A stretch of 64,000 bases of DNA from Aquimarina aggregata (GCF_001632745.1 NZ_LQRT01000002.1:496001-560000); one strand, 5' to 3'. Shown: positions 1 through 8,943, numbered from the stretch's first letter. Notes: generated from the sequence alone by a model not told the origin. Made by a program: numbers and translations.

Positions 1-125
1 GGCTAGGGCTTAGTAATGTATCTAATATAGATGGTATTAATAATACTAATTCATTACTACAATTATCTATTGGCTATTTATTTAAAACAAAGAATAACAG
101 AAGACAGGAACCAATATCACAATGA
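1..125 (+). CDS. C-terminal fragment of an outer-membrane beta-barrel protein (5' end outside window)
   Basis: An open frame beginning at base 3 runs into the left edge and stops with TGA at 123-125. The last residues alternate hydrophobic and polar positions (LLQLSIGYLF), as in a final membrane strand of a porin- or PorT-like barrel, and are followed by a short basic tail. The stop overlaps the aroQ start in an ATGA arrangement, so the two genes are probably cotranscribed and translationally coupled. The family cannot be fixed from about 40 residues. Confidence 0.55.
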   Translation, partial: LGLSNVSNIDGINNTNSLLQLSIGYLFKTKNNRRQEPISQ

Positions 126-544
126 AAATATTAATACTAAATGGCCCAAATTTAAATATGTTGGGAAAAAGAGAGCCTGGTATATATGGAAACCAGACTT
201 TTGAAGATTTTTTTAAAACATTACAAGCGAAATTCTCTGATATTTCATTAACCTATTTTCAATCTAACATTGAGGGAGAATTAATTACAAAAATTCAAGA
301 AGCAGATGATGATTTTGATGGGGTAATTCTAAATGCGGGAGCGTATACGCATACGTCTATTGGTATTGGGGATGCTATTAAAGCAGTAACTACACCAGTA
401 ATTGAGGTACATATTTCTAATACATTTGGTAGAGAAGAGTTTAGACACCAATCTTATATTTCACCGAATGCACATGGTGTAATATTAGGTTTTGGTTTAC
501 AGAGTTATGAATTAGCAATTCATAGTTTTCTGAATAAATCATAG
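122..544 (+). CDS. aroQ: type II 3-dehydroquinate dehydratase
   Basis: Cytosolic shikimate-pathway enzyme that dehydrates 3-dehydroquinate to 3-dehydroshikimate. The 140-residue length is typical of the dodecameric type II family. The N-terminal signature PNLNMLGKREPGIYG carries the catalytic Arg and Tyr; NAGAYTHTS and EVHISN supply the substrate-binding Asn, His and Ser positions. The start overlaps the stop of the preceding barrel gene by four bases, and a strong bidirectional terminator follows at 565-603. Confidence 0.96.
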   Translation: MKILILNGPNLNMLGKREPGIYGNQTFEDFFKTLQAKFSDISLTYFQSNIEGELITKIQEADDDFDGVILNAGAYTHTSIGIGDAIKAVTTPVIEVHISNTFGREEFRHQSYISPNAHGVILGFGLQSYELAIHSFLNKS

Positions 545-564
545 TATTTTTTCAACATAAAAAT

Positions 565-603
565 AAAATCACCCCAAAATTCTCTGAATTTTGGGGTGAT
601 TTT
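565..603. terminator. bidirectional rho-independent terminator between aroQ and lpdA
   Basis: A perfect 18-bp inverted repeat (565-582 with 586-603) around a TCT loop, GC core CACCCC/GGGGTG, flanked by A and T tracts. It serves convergent aroQ (+) and lpdA (-). Confidence 0.9.
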
Positions 604-626
604 TTATTTAAAATACACTTATACTA

Positions 627-2018
627 TTATAAATGTATTACTTCGTCATAGGCATCGGCAACAGCTTCCATAACGGCCTCACTCATCGTTGGGTGAGGGT
701 GGATAGCTTTTAACACTTCATGGCCAGTTGTTTCTAATTTTCGACCTAGTACGGCCTCTGCAATCATATCAGTAACACCAGCTCCGATCATATGGCATCC
801 TAGCCATTCTCCATATTTTGCATCAAAAATAACTTTAACAAAACCATCTTTGGTACCAGCAGCACTTGCTTTACCAGATGCTGAAAAAGGAAATTTACCT
901 ATCTTAAGCTCATATCCTGCTTCTTTAGCTTGTTTTTCTGTCATTCCTACACTTGCAATTTCTGGAGAAGCATAGGTACATCCTGGGATATTACCATAGT
1001 CTATTGCTTCAACATGCATACCAGCAATTTTTTCAACACATGTAATACCTTCTGCAGATGCAACATGAGCTAATGCTGGCCCAGGTACTACATCTCCTAT
1101 AGCATAAATACCTGGAATATTGGTTTGATACCAATCATTAACAATGATTTTATCTCTATCCGTAGCAATTCCTAATTCTTCTAAACCTATGTTTTCAATA
1201 TTTGTTTTGATTCCAACTGCAGAAAGAACAATATCAGCTTCAAGGATTTCTTCTCCTTTTTTGGTTTTAACAGTAGCTTTTACACCATCACCACTCACAT
1301 CAACACTTTCTACTGAAGAATTAGTCATTACTTTGATACCTGCTTTCTTGAAATTTCTACCAAATTGTTTTGATACTTCTTCATCTTCAAGAGGTACTAG
1401 ATTAGGTAAAAATTCTACAATAGTTACTTCTGTACCCATTGCATTATAAAAATGAGCAAACTCTACTCCAATAGCACCAGAACCAACCACAATCATCTTT
1501 TTAGGTTGTGATTTTAAGGTCATGGCTTCACGGTATCCGATAACTTTTTTACCATCTTGAGGTAAATTAGGAAGTTCTCTAGACCTCGCACCTGTTGCTA
1601 TAATTATGTGTTTAGCTTCATAAACTGAAGATTTTCCGTCTGCATCTGTAACCTCTATTTTGTCACTAGCTTTTAACTTACCAAAACCTTCAATTACATC
1701 TATTTTATTTTTTTTCATTAGGAATTGAACTCCTTTGCTCATTCCATCTGCTACTCCGCGACTTCTTTGTACTACAGCATCAAAATCTTTATCAAATTTT
1801 TCTATAGTTAATCCATAATCAGATGCATGTTTTAAATATTCGAATACCTGCGCACTTTTTAACAATGCTTTTGTAGGTATGCACCCCCAATTTAAACATA
1901 CGCCTCCTAAGCTTTCTTTTTCTACAATTGCAGTCTTAAAACCTAATTGCGATGCTCTAATTGCAGTTACATATCCCCCAGGACCACTTCCTAAAACGAT
2001 AATATCATATGTGCTCAT
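627..2018 (-). CDS. lpdA: dihydrolipoyl dehydrogenase (E3)
   Basis: FAD- and NAD-dependent flavoprotein that reoxidises dihydrolipoamide in 2-oxoacid dehydrogenase and glycine-cleavage complexes. From the ATG at 2018 it is 463 residues. N-terminal GSGPGGY binds FAD; the redox-active disulfide is in GGVCLNWGCIP (C41, C46); VGSGAIGVEFA is the NAD fold; HPHPTMSEA near the C-terminus provides the catalytic His-Glu pair. An upstream in-frame ATG at 2042 would lie before the predicted transcription start, and homologues begin at MSTYDII, so 2018 is preferred. Monocistronic; bidirectional terminator downstream. Confidence 0.96.
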   Translation of the reverse strand: MSTYDIIVLGSGPGGYVTAIRASQLGFKTAIVEKESLGGVCLNWGCIPTKALLKSAQVFEYLKHASDYGLTIEKFDKDFDAVVQRSRGVADGMSKGVQFLMKKNKIDVIEGFGKLKASDKIEVTDADGKSSVYEAKHIIIATGARSRELPNLPQDGKKVIGYREAMTLKSQPKKMIVVGSGAIGVEFAHFYNAMGTEVTIVEFLPNLVPLEDEEVSKQFGRNFKKAGIKVMTNSSVESVDVSGDGVKATVKTKKGEEILEADIVLSAVGIKTNIENIGLEELGIATDRDKIIVNDWYQTNIPGIYAIGDVVPGPALAHVASAEGITCVEKIAGMHVEAIDYGNIPGCTYASPEIASVGMTEKQAKEAGYELKIGKFPFSASGKASAAGTKDGFVKVIFDAKYGEWLGCHMIGAGVTDMIAEAVLGRKLETTGHEVLKAIHPHPTMSEAVMEAVADAYDEVIHL

Positions 2019-2041
2019 AAATGTCGATTTTTTTGAAGTCA

Positions 2042-2068
2042 CGAATTTAAGGATAATTCATGAACCAA
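2042..2068 (-). promoter_or_regulatory. possible lpdA promoter
   Basis: Reading the minus strand, TTG (2068-2066) is followed after 16 bases by TAAATTCG (2049-2042), a 7/8 match to the Bacteroidota -7 element TAnnTTTG. The spacer is shorter than usual, so this is tentative; it fits the chosen lpdA start. Confidence 0.35.
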
Positions 2069-2117
2069 AAAAGGAATTAGATATTCCCTAACAATTAGAT
2101 TTTTGGCAATAGAATAA

Positions 2118-2148
2118 AAAAAACGCTATCAGTTCGATAGCGTTTTTT
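2118..2148. terminator. rho-independent terminator downstream of the 2179-2679 lipoprotein gene
   Basis: 13-bp perfect stem AAAAAACGCTATC/GATAGCGTTTTTT around AGTTC. On the minus strand it ends in a U tract and lies 31 bases after the lipoprotein stop. Confidence 0.85.
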
Positions 2149-2178
2149 AAACAGCATGTATATGCGTAATTAATGTTT

Positions 2179-2679
2179 TTAAAATTCTAAATTCAGTGCG
2201 GATTTAACAGCATTTAAATCATTTAAATCTACTTTTGAATCACTGGCAAAAGATGAAGGTACTATAACTACTCTAAAAACCTGATTATCAGTTATGTCCG
2301 AATTTAAGCTAGTTAAATCATCACTTTCAAGTACAAACTCTATACTAGCCTTATTTGTTCGTTCATCAAAGATGAAATTGAAACTGAATCTAGCAAATTC
2401 TCCTGGTGCAAAATTAAAAGTCTTAGGTAAAGGTTCCCATACATCACCTCCTTCTGCGGCAGATCTTATAGGGTCTAAAATAAAAACTAATGCAACATCA
2501 GCATCAAATACTTCTACGTTATTGGGAACAACAGCTTCATCAGCAAAATTATTAGCGGCATTAAAAGTCCGTGTGACTTCAAATGTTCTTGCAAATGTGT
2601 CATTATCAAAATCGTCATCATTATTACAAGAAGTTAATAGTAATGCAGTTAAACAAAATAGGGTGAGTATCTTTTTCAT
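2179..2679 (-). CDS. hypothetical lipoprotein
   Basis: 166 residues with an SPII signal: hydrophobic stretch then LLTSC lipobox (Cys18) followed by Asn/Asp residues. In Bacteroidota this kind of Asp-rich segment after the Cys is often seen in lipoproteins exported to the surface. The mature part is beta-rich with acidic loops and no motif I recognise. It stands between the msrB pair and lpdA with its own terminator. Function unknown. Confidence 0.75.
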   Translation of the reverse strand: MKKILTLFCLTALLLTSCNNDDDFDNDTFARTFEVTRTFNAANNFADEAVVPNNVEVFDADVALVFILDPIRSAAEGGDVWEPLPKTFNFAPGEFARFSFNFIFDERTNKASIEFVLESDDLTSLNSDITDNQVFRVVIVPSSFASDSKVDLNDLNAVKSALNLEF

Positions 2680-2706
2680 AAGTGTAAATAATTTATTAAT
2701 AGTAAT

Positions 2707-3102
2707 TTATTTTTCGTCAAAATCTATACTTACAGAGTTTACGCAATATCGTTGTCCAGTCTTTGTAGGTCCGTCATCAAAAACATGACCTAAGTGGCTT
2801 CCACAATTGGCACATAATATTTCAGTTCTTATCATACCATGTGTTGTATCCCTGATGTATTCTACAGTTCCTTCTATAGATTCATCAAAACTAGGCCAAC
2901 CACAACCAGAGTCAAATTTAGAAGTACTTTCAAAAAGGGCTGTGTTACATCCCATACATTTGTATGTTCCTTCTTCTGCATGTATATTATATTTGCCTGT
3001 AAAAGGTCTTTCTGTACCTTTTTGTCTAAGCACTCTGTATTCTTCTTCTGTGAGCTGATTTTTCCATTCAGCCTCAGTTTTTTTAATTGGATAGTTACTC
3101 AT
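2707..3102 (-). CDS. msrB: peptide-methionine (R)-S-oxide reductase, cytosolic
   Basis: Reduces methionine-R-sulfoxide in proteins using thioredoxin. 131 residues with no signal peptide. Structural Zn sites are CMGC and [13 protein letters not shown] and [12 protein letters not shown] are family blocks; RYCVNS holds the catalytic Cys. The preferred ATG (3102) overlaps the end of the upstream msrB by eight bases, so the two are translationally coupled; an in-frame ATG at 3123 lies deeper inside the upstream gene. Confidence 0.94.
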   Translation of the reverse strand: MSNYPIKKTEAEWKNQLTEEEYRVLRQKGTERPFTGKYNIHAEEGTYKCMGCNTALFESTSKFDSGCGWPSFDESIEGTVEYIRDTTHGMIRTEILCANCGSHLGHVFDDGPTKTGQRYCVNSVSIDFDEK

Positions 3103-3589
3103 TAGTTGTTTTTTTTGGAACAAATACTAAGGCATCTCCATTAATACAATGTCTCATACCTGTTGTTTCTCTTGGTCCATCATTAAATACATGACCTAAA
3201 TGTCCTCCACATGTACTGCATAATAATTCTGATCTGGCATATCCTAATTTATAGTCAACATCTTTATCAACATTATTTTTTACAGCTCTATCAAAACTTG
3301 GCCATCCTGTGCCGCTATCAAATTTATGTTCACTCTGATATAAAGGGGTATTACACGCTGCACAATGAAATGTACCTGGGGCATATAGCTTGTTTAAGAC
3401 ACTAGAAAAAGGTCTTTCTGTTCCAGCCTGTCTCAAAATATAATACTGCTCTGAGGTAAGGATTTTTTTCCATTCTGCGTTTGTTTTAGAAACAGCATAG
3501 GATTTTTCCTCTTTTTTTTCTTTTTTCTGTGCGTTACCTGTACAACTTATTACAAGAACTCCTATAAATAATAGAATAAAACGTTTCAT
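3095..3589 (-). CDS. msrB: peptide-methionine (R)-S-oxide reductase, exported lipoprotein form
   Basis: 164-residue MsrB with an SPII signal (LVISC, Cys16) and a Lys/Glu-rich linker before the catalytic domain, so it should repair envelope proteins. Zn motifs CAAC and CSTC and catalytic RHCING are all present; GTGWPSF and [12 protein letters not shown] match the family. First gene of a two-gene msrB operon: it and the downstream cytosolic copy share the fold but are clearly diverged. How the exported enzyme is re-reduced is not visible here. Confidence 0.92.
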   Translation of the reverse strand: MKRFILLFIGVLVISCTGNAQKKEKKEEKSYAVSKTNAEWKKILTSEQYYILRQAGTERPFSSVLNKLYAPGTFHCAACNTPLYQSEHKFDSGTGWPSFDRAVKNNVDKDVDYKLGYARSELLCSTCGGHLGHVFNDGPRETTGMRHCINGDALVFVPKKTTNE

Positions 3590-3660
3590 AGTTTTTTAAT
3601 TAAATTTAATAAAGTTTTTCTAATAGTCGTATTAATCCCTTGAGTATAACATAGCAATAA

Positions 3661-4530
3661 CTATTCCAAAATAAAATTGAGGATTTGAACTAGTACTTTT
3701 TTGTCTCCTAAAATTTTGCGATGGCCTAGTTGTTCTGTAAGGATTAACTGTCCGTTCTCTAATTCTTTTATTATTTCATGAGCTGCACTGTAGTGCACAT
3801 CTACATCATTTTTATCATGTATTACCAATGTTGGTATTTTTACTTCTTTTGCAGATGTAGCCCCAGAATAATTATCCAGATTTTCACCAAATCTTTTGTC
3901 AAAATATGATTTTAATAATTGACCAACTTTATTGTTTAATTGAAGATTTTTTGCAAAGTTTTTAGTTATTGCAGTTATACTGTTTGCTGTGCCTATAATC
4001 ACTAATTTTTTGATAGATAATCCATTTTTGGTTGCTCTAAGAAGAGACATTCCGCCTAATGAATGCCCTATAGCGGCTTCAAAAGGTCCGTGTGATTTTT
4101 CTAAATGATGAATAGTTTCAATAAAATGGGGCATGATGGTCCTCTTACCAGGGGATTTTCCATGTGCAGGAGCATCAAAACTAACTGTAGTATATCCTCT
4201 TTCTAATAATTGTTCTGCTATTTTTGATAGTTGGGTTCCGCTTCCTGACCAACCGTGACTAAGGAGTATTTTTTTTTCTGCAGTACCATAAGTATAAACA
4301 ACAACACTCCTCCTTATTTTATCAATATATACTTTTTCTTTATGAGCTTCTGCAAACATTTTTTTTTCTCTTTCGGGCATTTTATAACCAAAAGGTGTCA
4401 AAAACAATCTTGCTGCAAATCTTGAAGCTAAAAATGGCGAGATCCAATTAAGTATTTTTCCTGTATATAATATAGACTTCGGTATAAGTAAGGCTTGAAC
4501 CGGAATTAAATCTTTATCCTTTTTATTCAT
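3661..4530 (-). CDS. alpha/beta hydrolase
   Basis: 289 residues. Oxyanion region SHGWSGSG (about 91-98), nucleophile elbow GHSLGG with Ser157, acid in the HDKNDVDV segment (about 239-244) and His270 in LGHRKIL complete a Ser-Asp-His triad. A hydrophobic N-terminal stretch (about residues 11-46) may bind the membrane, but there is no clear cleavable signal. Substrate unknown; esterase- or thioesterase-like. Sits alone between the msrB operon and a divergent helicase gene. Confidence 0.85.
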   Translation of the reverse strand: MNKKDKDLIPVQALLIPKSILYTGKILNWISPFLASRFAARLFLTPFGYKMPEREKKMFAEAHKEKVYIDKIRRSVVVYTYGTAEKKILLSHGWSGSGTQLSKIAEQLLERGYTTVSFDAPAHGKSPGKRTIMPHFIETIHHLEKSHGPFEAAIGHSLGGMSLLRATKNGLSIKKLVIIGTANSITAITKNFAKNLQLNNKVGQLLKSYFDKRFGENLDNYSGATSAKEVKIPTLVIHDKNDVDVHYSAAHEIIKELENGQLILTEQLGHRKILGDKKVLVQILNFILE

Positions 4531-4638
4531 TTATAGTGGTTAAGATATTTTCAAAACTAAAGTAAGAGAAACTTTTACTCTAGGAATTAAGAATAATTAA
4601 CATTTAAAGCCCAAAATTAAAAAAATATATTCCATCAT

Positions 4639-4673
4639 TTGTTTTATATAACCTTGTAAAGTGTTTAATTTTG
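4639..4673 (+). promoter_or_regulatory. predicted promoter of the helicase gene
   Basis: TAATTTTG (4666-4673) is an exact TAnnTTTG -7 element, with TTTG ending at 4641 as a -33 candidate (24-base spacer, slightly long). A start near 4680 would exclude the GTG at 4661 as the translation start. Confidence 0.4.
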
Positions 4674-4699
4674 TAGCTTATTTTTATAAACCCTCGATA

Positions 4700-6214
4700 T
4701 TGTCATCCACAGAAATAGAAAAGAAAGAACAAAAAGTTCTATATGATTACCAGAAACGGGATATTGATAAAATTTTTGGTCGTGTTGAGGAGTTTCCGAA
4801 GAACTATAATTTGTTGTATCAACTTCCAACAGGAGGAGGTAAGACAGTTATTTTTTCAGAGATTGTAAGACGCTATATAGAAACTACTAAAAAAAAGGTA
4901 ATCGTTCTTACCCATCGCATAGAGCTCTGCAATCAGACTTCTAAAATGCTTACAGAGTTTCAGGTCAAGAATAAAATCATAAATAGTTCTGTTAAAGAAC
5001 TTAATGACCAAGACGAGTATACATGTTTTGTGGCTATGGTCGAAACATTGAATAATAGGCTTAATGATGATCAGTTAGAGTTGCACAATATCGGAATGGT
5101 AATTATAGATGAAGCCCATTATAATTCTTTTCGAAAACTGTTTAGATTTTTTAAAAATTGCTTTATTCTTGGTGTTACTGCAACCCCGCTTAGTTCTAAT
5201 ATGAAATTACCTATGAAGGATAATTATAATGAACTAATTGTTGGGGATACTATAAATTCTTTGATAAAAAGTGGTTTCTTGGCAAAACCAGTAACATTTA
5301 CTTATGATGTAGGTTTGTCTTCTTTAAAAATTGGTATGAATGGTGATTATACAGTAAAATCATCTGAAGAGTTATATACTAATATGTTGATGCAGGATAA
5401 ACTTTTACATGCCTATGAAGAACGATCAAAGGGTAAAAAAACACTTATTTTTAATAATGGAATAAATACATCGGTCTATGTATACGAAACGTTTAAGAAG
5501 GCTGGCTACCCCATAAGACATTTAGATAATACAAATAGTAAACAAGAACGAGAAGATATTCTTAATTGGTTTAAGCATACAAAAGATGCTATTTTAACTT
5601 CGGTAAGTATTTTGACAACAGGTTTTGATGAACCTACTGTAGAAAGTATCATACTTAACAGGGCTACAAAATCGTTAACTCTTTATTTTCAGATGATCGG
5701 AAGAGGATCTAGAATTTTACCTATTAAGAAAGAGTTTTTTATTATCGATATGGGTAATAATACGGCTAGATTTGGATTGTGGAACACAGAAGTAGATTGG
5801 CAATCAATATTTAGATCCCCAGATTTTTATTATGATAATTTGGTTGGAGATGAAGAGATTGAAAGAAATTTCAAATATGTGATGCCAGAAGATATTCGTA
5901 AAGAATTCGCAAAATCTGAAGATGTAACGTTTGATATAGAAGAAGAGTACACTAAAACCAAGAGGTTTAATTTAAGAAGCCTTACTGTTTTAGAAAAATC
6001 TATAGAACAGCATGCGGTAATGTGTGTCGAAAATAGTGAAGATGTATTTGATGCCCGTATTCTTAGTAAATTGTTAGATAGAGATATAGAATTTAGAGTT
6101 AGACGGTACTCTTATTGTATTAGTAAAAGCACTAAAAATTACCGAGATTGGTTAGAAGAAGATTATAAACGAAAATTGAGAACCAAGATTAACCATTTAT
6201 TTATGGATAATTAA
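4700..6214 (+). CDS. superfamily 2 DEAD/DEAH helicase, RadD-like
   Basis: About 504 residues. Q-type lead-in VLYDYQKRDI, Walker A LPTGGGKT, DEAH box (IIDEAHYNSF), TATP motif III, and QMIGRGSRILP motif VI give a complete SF2 core, followed by a roughly 120-residue C-terminal extension with no motif I know. RadD proteins act in DNA repair and replication-fork processing; that role is inferred from architecture. No ATG occurs near the N-terminus: GTG 4661 is in frame but overlaps the predicted -7 box, so TTG 4700 is chosen. The stop lies 17 bases from convergent phzF-like gene. Confidence 0.8.
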   Translation: MSSTEIEKKEQKVLYDYQKRDIDKIFGRVEEFPKNYNLLYQLPTGGGKTVIFSEIVRRYIETTKKKVIVLTHRIELCNQTSKMLTEFQVKNKIINSSVKELNDQDEYTCFVAMVETLNNRLNDDQLELHNIGMVIIDEAHYNSFRKLFRFFKNCFILGVTATPLSSNMKLPMKDNYNELIVGDTINSLIKSGFLAKPVTFTYDVGLSSLKIGMNGDYTVKSSEELYTNMLMQDKLLHAYEERSKGKKTLIFNNGINTSVYVYETFKKAGYPIRHLDNTNSKQEREDILNWFKHTKDAILTSVSILTTGFDEPTVESIILNRATKSLTLYFQMIGRGSRILPIKKEFFIIDMGNNTARFGLWNTEVDWQSIFRSPDFYYDNLVGDEEIERNFKYVMPEDIRKEFAKSEDVTFDIEEEYTKTKRFNLRSLTVLEKSIEQHAVMCVENSEDVFDARILSKLLDRDIEFRVRRYSYCISKSTKNYRDWLEEDYKRKLRTKINHLFMDN

Positions 6215-6231
6215 TAGAAAATGATGCTGAC

Positions 6232-7017
6232 TTAAATATCAATTTGACCAAGGAGATAAGGTACTGCATATCCACTCATAAACACGCGGTCACCTTTTAT
6301 TTTACAATCCAGTTCGCCACCTCTTTTTGATAATTGAAAAGCTTTCAATTGTGTCTTGTTAAGCTTTGCGGCCCATAAAGGAACTAAAGAGGAATGGGCA
6401 GATCCGGTTACAGGATCTTCTGGAAGAATATCTGCATTAGCATCAAAAACTCTTGAAACAAAATCTGCTTTATTTCCTTTTGAGGTAATAATAATACATA
6501 AATAGGGTAATTTTTTTAGCAGCTTTAAATTGGGTTTTTCAAGTATTACTTCTTCTTCAGAAGATAAGGTAATTATCAAATCTCTAGCAGCAAAGGCTTC
6601 TATAGGTTCAGCGCTTAATGCATTATGAATTTCTTCAGGTATAGTTACAGGTATAGGTGGTCGTGAAGGAAAATCAAGGGTAATAGACCCGTTTTCTTCT
6701 TTTTTAGCTTTTAAAACACCACTTTGGGATGAAAATACAATCTTTTTAAGTTTTGGATTTATGTATTCAAATATAACATATGCAGATGCTAATGTGGCAT
6801 GCCCACATAAATCTATTTCTGCATGCGGCATAAACCATCTTATTTCATAATATTCTTCTTTTTCTACAAAAAAACCTGTTTCAGCCAAGTTGTTTTCTAT
6901 AGCTATATTTTGTAATAATTCATCATCAAGCCAATAGGGTAGGTGACATATAGCTGCAGGATTACCGCCAAAAAGTTTTTTTGTAAAAGTGTCAATTTGA
7001 TATATGGGTATTTTCAT
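6232..7017 (-). CDS. PhzF-family isomerase
   Basis: 261 residues. N-terminal IYQIDTFTKKLFGGNPAAI, catalytic Glu in NNLAETGFF, GHATLASAYVIF, and C-terminal DPVTGSAHSSL are hallmark blocks of the PhzF/diaminopimelate-epimerase-like fold. No phenazine genes are nearby, so this is a general PhzF homologue of unknown substrate rather than a phenazine enzyme. It follows the ArsR gene by 37 bases on the same strand and is probably controlled by it. Confidence 0.9.
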   Translation of the reverse strand: MKIPIYQIDTFTKKLFGGNPAAICHLPYWLDDELLQNIAIENNLAETGFFVEKEEYYEIRWFMPHAEIDLCGHATLASAYVIFEYINPKLKKIVFSSQSGVLKAKKEENGSITLDFPSRPPIPVTIPEEIHNALSAEPIEAFAARDLIITLSSEEEVILEKPNLKLLKKLPYLCIIITSKGNKADFVSRVFDANADILPEDPVTGSAHSSLVPLWAAKLNKTQLKAFQLSKRGGELDCKIKGDRVFMSGYAVPYLLGQIDI

Positions 7018-7054
7018 AGTATTAAGATTGGCAGAACGTTATAACTATTGTCAT

Positions 7055-7366
7055 TTATAATTCTTGATGTAAAGTGTTTAAATATTCTTTAATTACTTTT
7101 TCGTTTCTTTTAAAATAAGTCCACTTTCCGTGCCTGGTACTAATTAATAAACCAGCTCTGTGCATACCAGATAAATAGTGGGAAATTGTAGGTTGAGATA
7201 ATCCTGATTTTATTTGAATGTTTTGCCCACAAACCCCATCATTAAAGTGCCCTAAATCTTTGTGAGGGGGAAAATTACCTTCGGGATCCTTTAACCACTT
7301 TAATATATTGATTCTAGTAGCATTAGAGAGTGCTTTATTAATATCCAGTATTCTTTTATTTATCAT
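7055..7366 (-). CDS. ArsR-family winged-helix regulator
   Basis: About 103 residues from the ATG at 7366. Winged helix: ALSNATRINILKWL, then GLSQPTISHYLSGMHRAGLLISTRHGKWTYFKRNE as recognition helix and wing. Two Cys/His positions occur (VCGQN and several His) but the classical ELCVCDL metal site is missing, so it is probably not a metal sensor. A perfect dyad TACATA-N6-TATGTA lies directly upstream (7377-7394) and is a likely autoregulatory operator. Upstream of the PhzF gene in one operon. Confidence 0.85.
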   Translation of the reverse strand: MINKRILDINKALSNATRINILKWLKDPEGNFPPHKDLGHFNDGVCGQNIQIKSGLSQPTISHYLSGMHRAGLLISTRHGKWTYFKRNEKVIKEYLNTLHQEL

Positions 7367-7376
7367 ATAATAAATA

Positions 7377-7394
7377 TACATATTTAATTATGTA
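7377..7394. promoter_or_regulatory. predicted ArsR operator
   Basis: Perfect inverted repeat TACATA (7377-7382), six-base spacer, TATGTA (7389-7394), 10 bases upstream of the ArsR start. Dyad size and spacing resemble ArsR/SmtB sites. Confidence 0.5.
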
Positions 7395-7531
7395 AATATG
7401 TTAAAAATTTAATTTTAAAAATAATTAAGATTTATTGTAACAAATTTAAAACATAAACGTCTAGTATATAAAGAGCTAAGTAAAAAGTTGTAATTGATTA
7501 ATACAAGACTTAGTTTTAACGATACAATAAG

Positions 7532-7570
7532 AGCGCCTATCTTGATACTTCTTGAGATAGGTGCTTTTAA
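7532..7570 (+). terminator. orphan hairpin, terminator-like
   Basis: AGCGCCTATCT (7532-7542) pairs with AGATAGGTGCT (7555-7565, one G-T wobble) and is followed by TTTTAACTTT. No plus-strand protein gene lies upstream in 7382-7531, so it could end an unrecognised small RNA, or be a leader structure of the methyltransferase gene that starts at 7658. Confidence 0.4.
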
Positions 7571-7657
7571 CTTTAAGATTAATCCTACTCTTTGTTTCTT
7601 ATAAAATATTAAAATCATATAGCTTTAAGAGAAGAAAAATTATTACTATTCTTGCAC

Positions 7658-8875
7658 ATGATTAATATTATTCCCGATATACAAACCAAAAGAATAGCCA
7701 TTAAACTAAAGCCCGTAGCAGAAAAAATGGTGAAAAGAGGGCATCCTTGGATTTTTGAAGATAGCATTGCAAAACAAAGTGCTGAGGGAAAAGCAGGAGA
7801 TTTGGCTATTATTTACGATGTAAGGAAGAATAATTTTTTGGCTTGCGGATTATATGATCCCTATTCTCCTATACGTATTAAACTTATTCAATTCAAAAAG
7901 ACCGCTCAAATTAATGACGAATGGTTTAAACAAAGGATTAAGGAAGCTTATAGTATAAGAATTCCTCTTTTTAAAACTGATACCAATAGTTATAGATTAC
8001 TTTTTGGAGAAAATGATAATTTACCAGGTTGCATTGCGGATATATATGATACCATTTTAGTTGTTAAGTTATATTCACATATTTGGTTTCCCTACTTGAA
8101 TAGTATTATTTCTAATTTAATTGAAGTTACTGGTTGTGAAACTGTCGTACTTAGATTAAGTCGTTTACTTCAATCTAAGAATCAATCTTATGGATTAAAA
8201 GATGGCTCTGTGATTTATGGTGAATTAGAAAACGAAGTGGTTGTTTTTAGAGAACACGGAATATTATTCTCTGCGAATGTTATTAAAGGTCATAAAACGG
8301 GATATTTTTTGGATCATAGGCATAATAGAAAACGAGTAGGAGAGCTTTCAAAAGATAAGCATGTATTAGATGTTTTTTCGTACGCAGGAGGCTTTTCTGT
8401 TCATGCACTTGCAGGAGGAGCTACAAGAGTTGTAAGTTTAGATATAAGCAAACAAGCTTTAGAAATGGCAAAAGAAAATGCTTTATTAAACAACCCTAAG
8501 GGAAAGCATGAGATTTTAGTAGCAGATGCATTTGAAGGGTTACAAAATCTGATTAATAGAAAAGAAAAGTTTGATATTGTAATTATTGATCCACCATCTT
8601 TCGCTAAGCGAGAGAATGAAATTATGGGTGCAAAAAACAGTTATGCTAGATTAGCAAAATTAGGATCAAAATTAGTATCTAAAAATGGCACACTTGTACT
8701 AGCATCATGTTCATCAAGAGTAACAGCAGATGATTTTTTTGAAATTTCAGAAACGAGTATGTTGGAGTTGGGGATGGCATTTGATGTGTTGGAAAAAACA
8801 TTTCATGATATTGATCACCCTATTAGTTTTCTGGAGGGAGCTTATCTTAAATGTGGATATTATAAAATGAAGTGA
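7658..8875 (+). CDS. class I SAM-dependent rRNA methyltransferase, RlmI/PUA family
   Basis: About 405 residues: N-terminal PUA-like RNA-binding domain (to roughly residue 80), an EEHGI-type middle block (FREHGILFSANVIKGHKTGYFLDHR), then the Rossmann methyltransferase with VLDVFSYAGGFSVHAL as SAM loop, DPPSFAKRE as catalytic motif IV and LASCSSRVT as motif VI. E. coli RlmI makes 5-methylcytosine in 23S rRNA; the exact base here is inferred. ATG at 7658 is preferred over TTG 7652. A terminator follows at 8897-8930. Confidence 0.9.
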   Translation: MINIIPDIQTKRIAIKLKPVAEKMVKRGHPWIFEDSIAKQSAEGKAGDLAIIYDVRKNNFLACGLYDPYSPIRIKLIQFKKTAQINDEWFKQRIKEAYSIRIPLFKTDTNSYRLLFGENDNLPGCIADIYDTILVVKLYSHIWFPYLNSIISNLIEVTGCETVVLRLSRLLQSKNQSYGLKDGSVIYGELENEVVVFREHGILFSANVIKGHKTGYFLDHRHNRKRVGELSKDKHVLDVFSYAGGFSVHALAGGATRVVSLDISKQALEMAKENALLNNPKGKHEILVADAFEGLQNLINRKEKFDIVIIDPPSFAKRENEIMGAKNSYARLAKLGSKLVSKNGTLVLASCSSRVTADDFFEISETSMLELGMAFDVLEKTFHDIDHPISFLEGAYLKCGYYKMK

Positions 8876-8896
8876 TGTATATTATCATAAAATGAA

Positions 8897-8930
8897 AAAA
8901 GCGAGAATTATTTAAGGGGTTCTCGCTTTT
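8897..8930. terminator. bidirectional terminator
   Basis: AAAAGCGAGAA (8897-8907) pairs perfectly with TTCTCGCTTTT (8920-8930), between convergent methyltransferase (+) and the small secreted protein gene (-). Confidence 0.8.
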
Positions 8931-8943
8931 CCTGTTTATTATA

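Noticed and set aside
6232..7017. Phenazine biosynthesis gene
   Set aside because: Only a PhzF-family homologue; no other phz gene nearby and PhzF-like isomerases are widespread.
7415..7618. Minus-strand 67-residue frame upstream of the RlmI-like gene
   Set aside because: It crosses the 7532-7565 hairpin, has random Lys/Ile/Leu composition and no recognisable start context.
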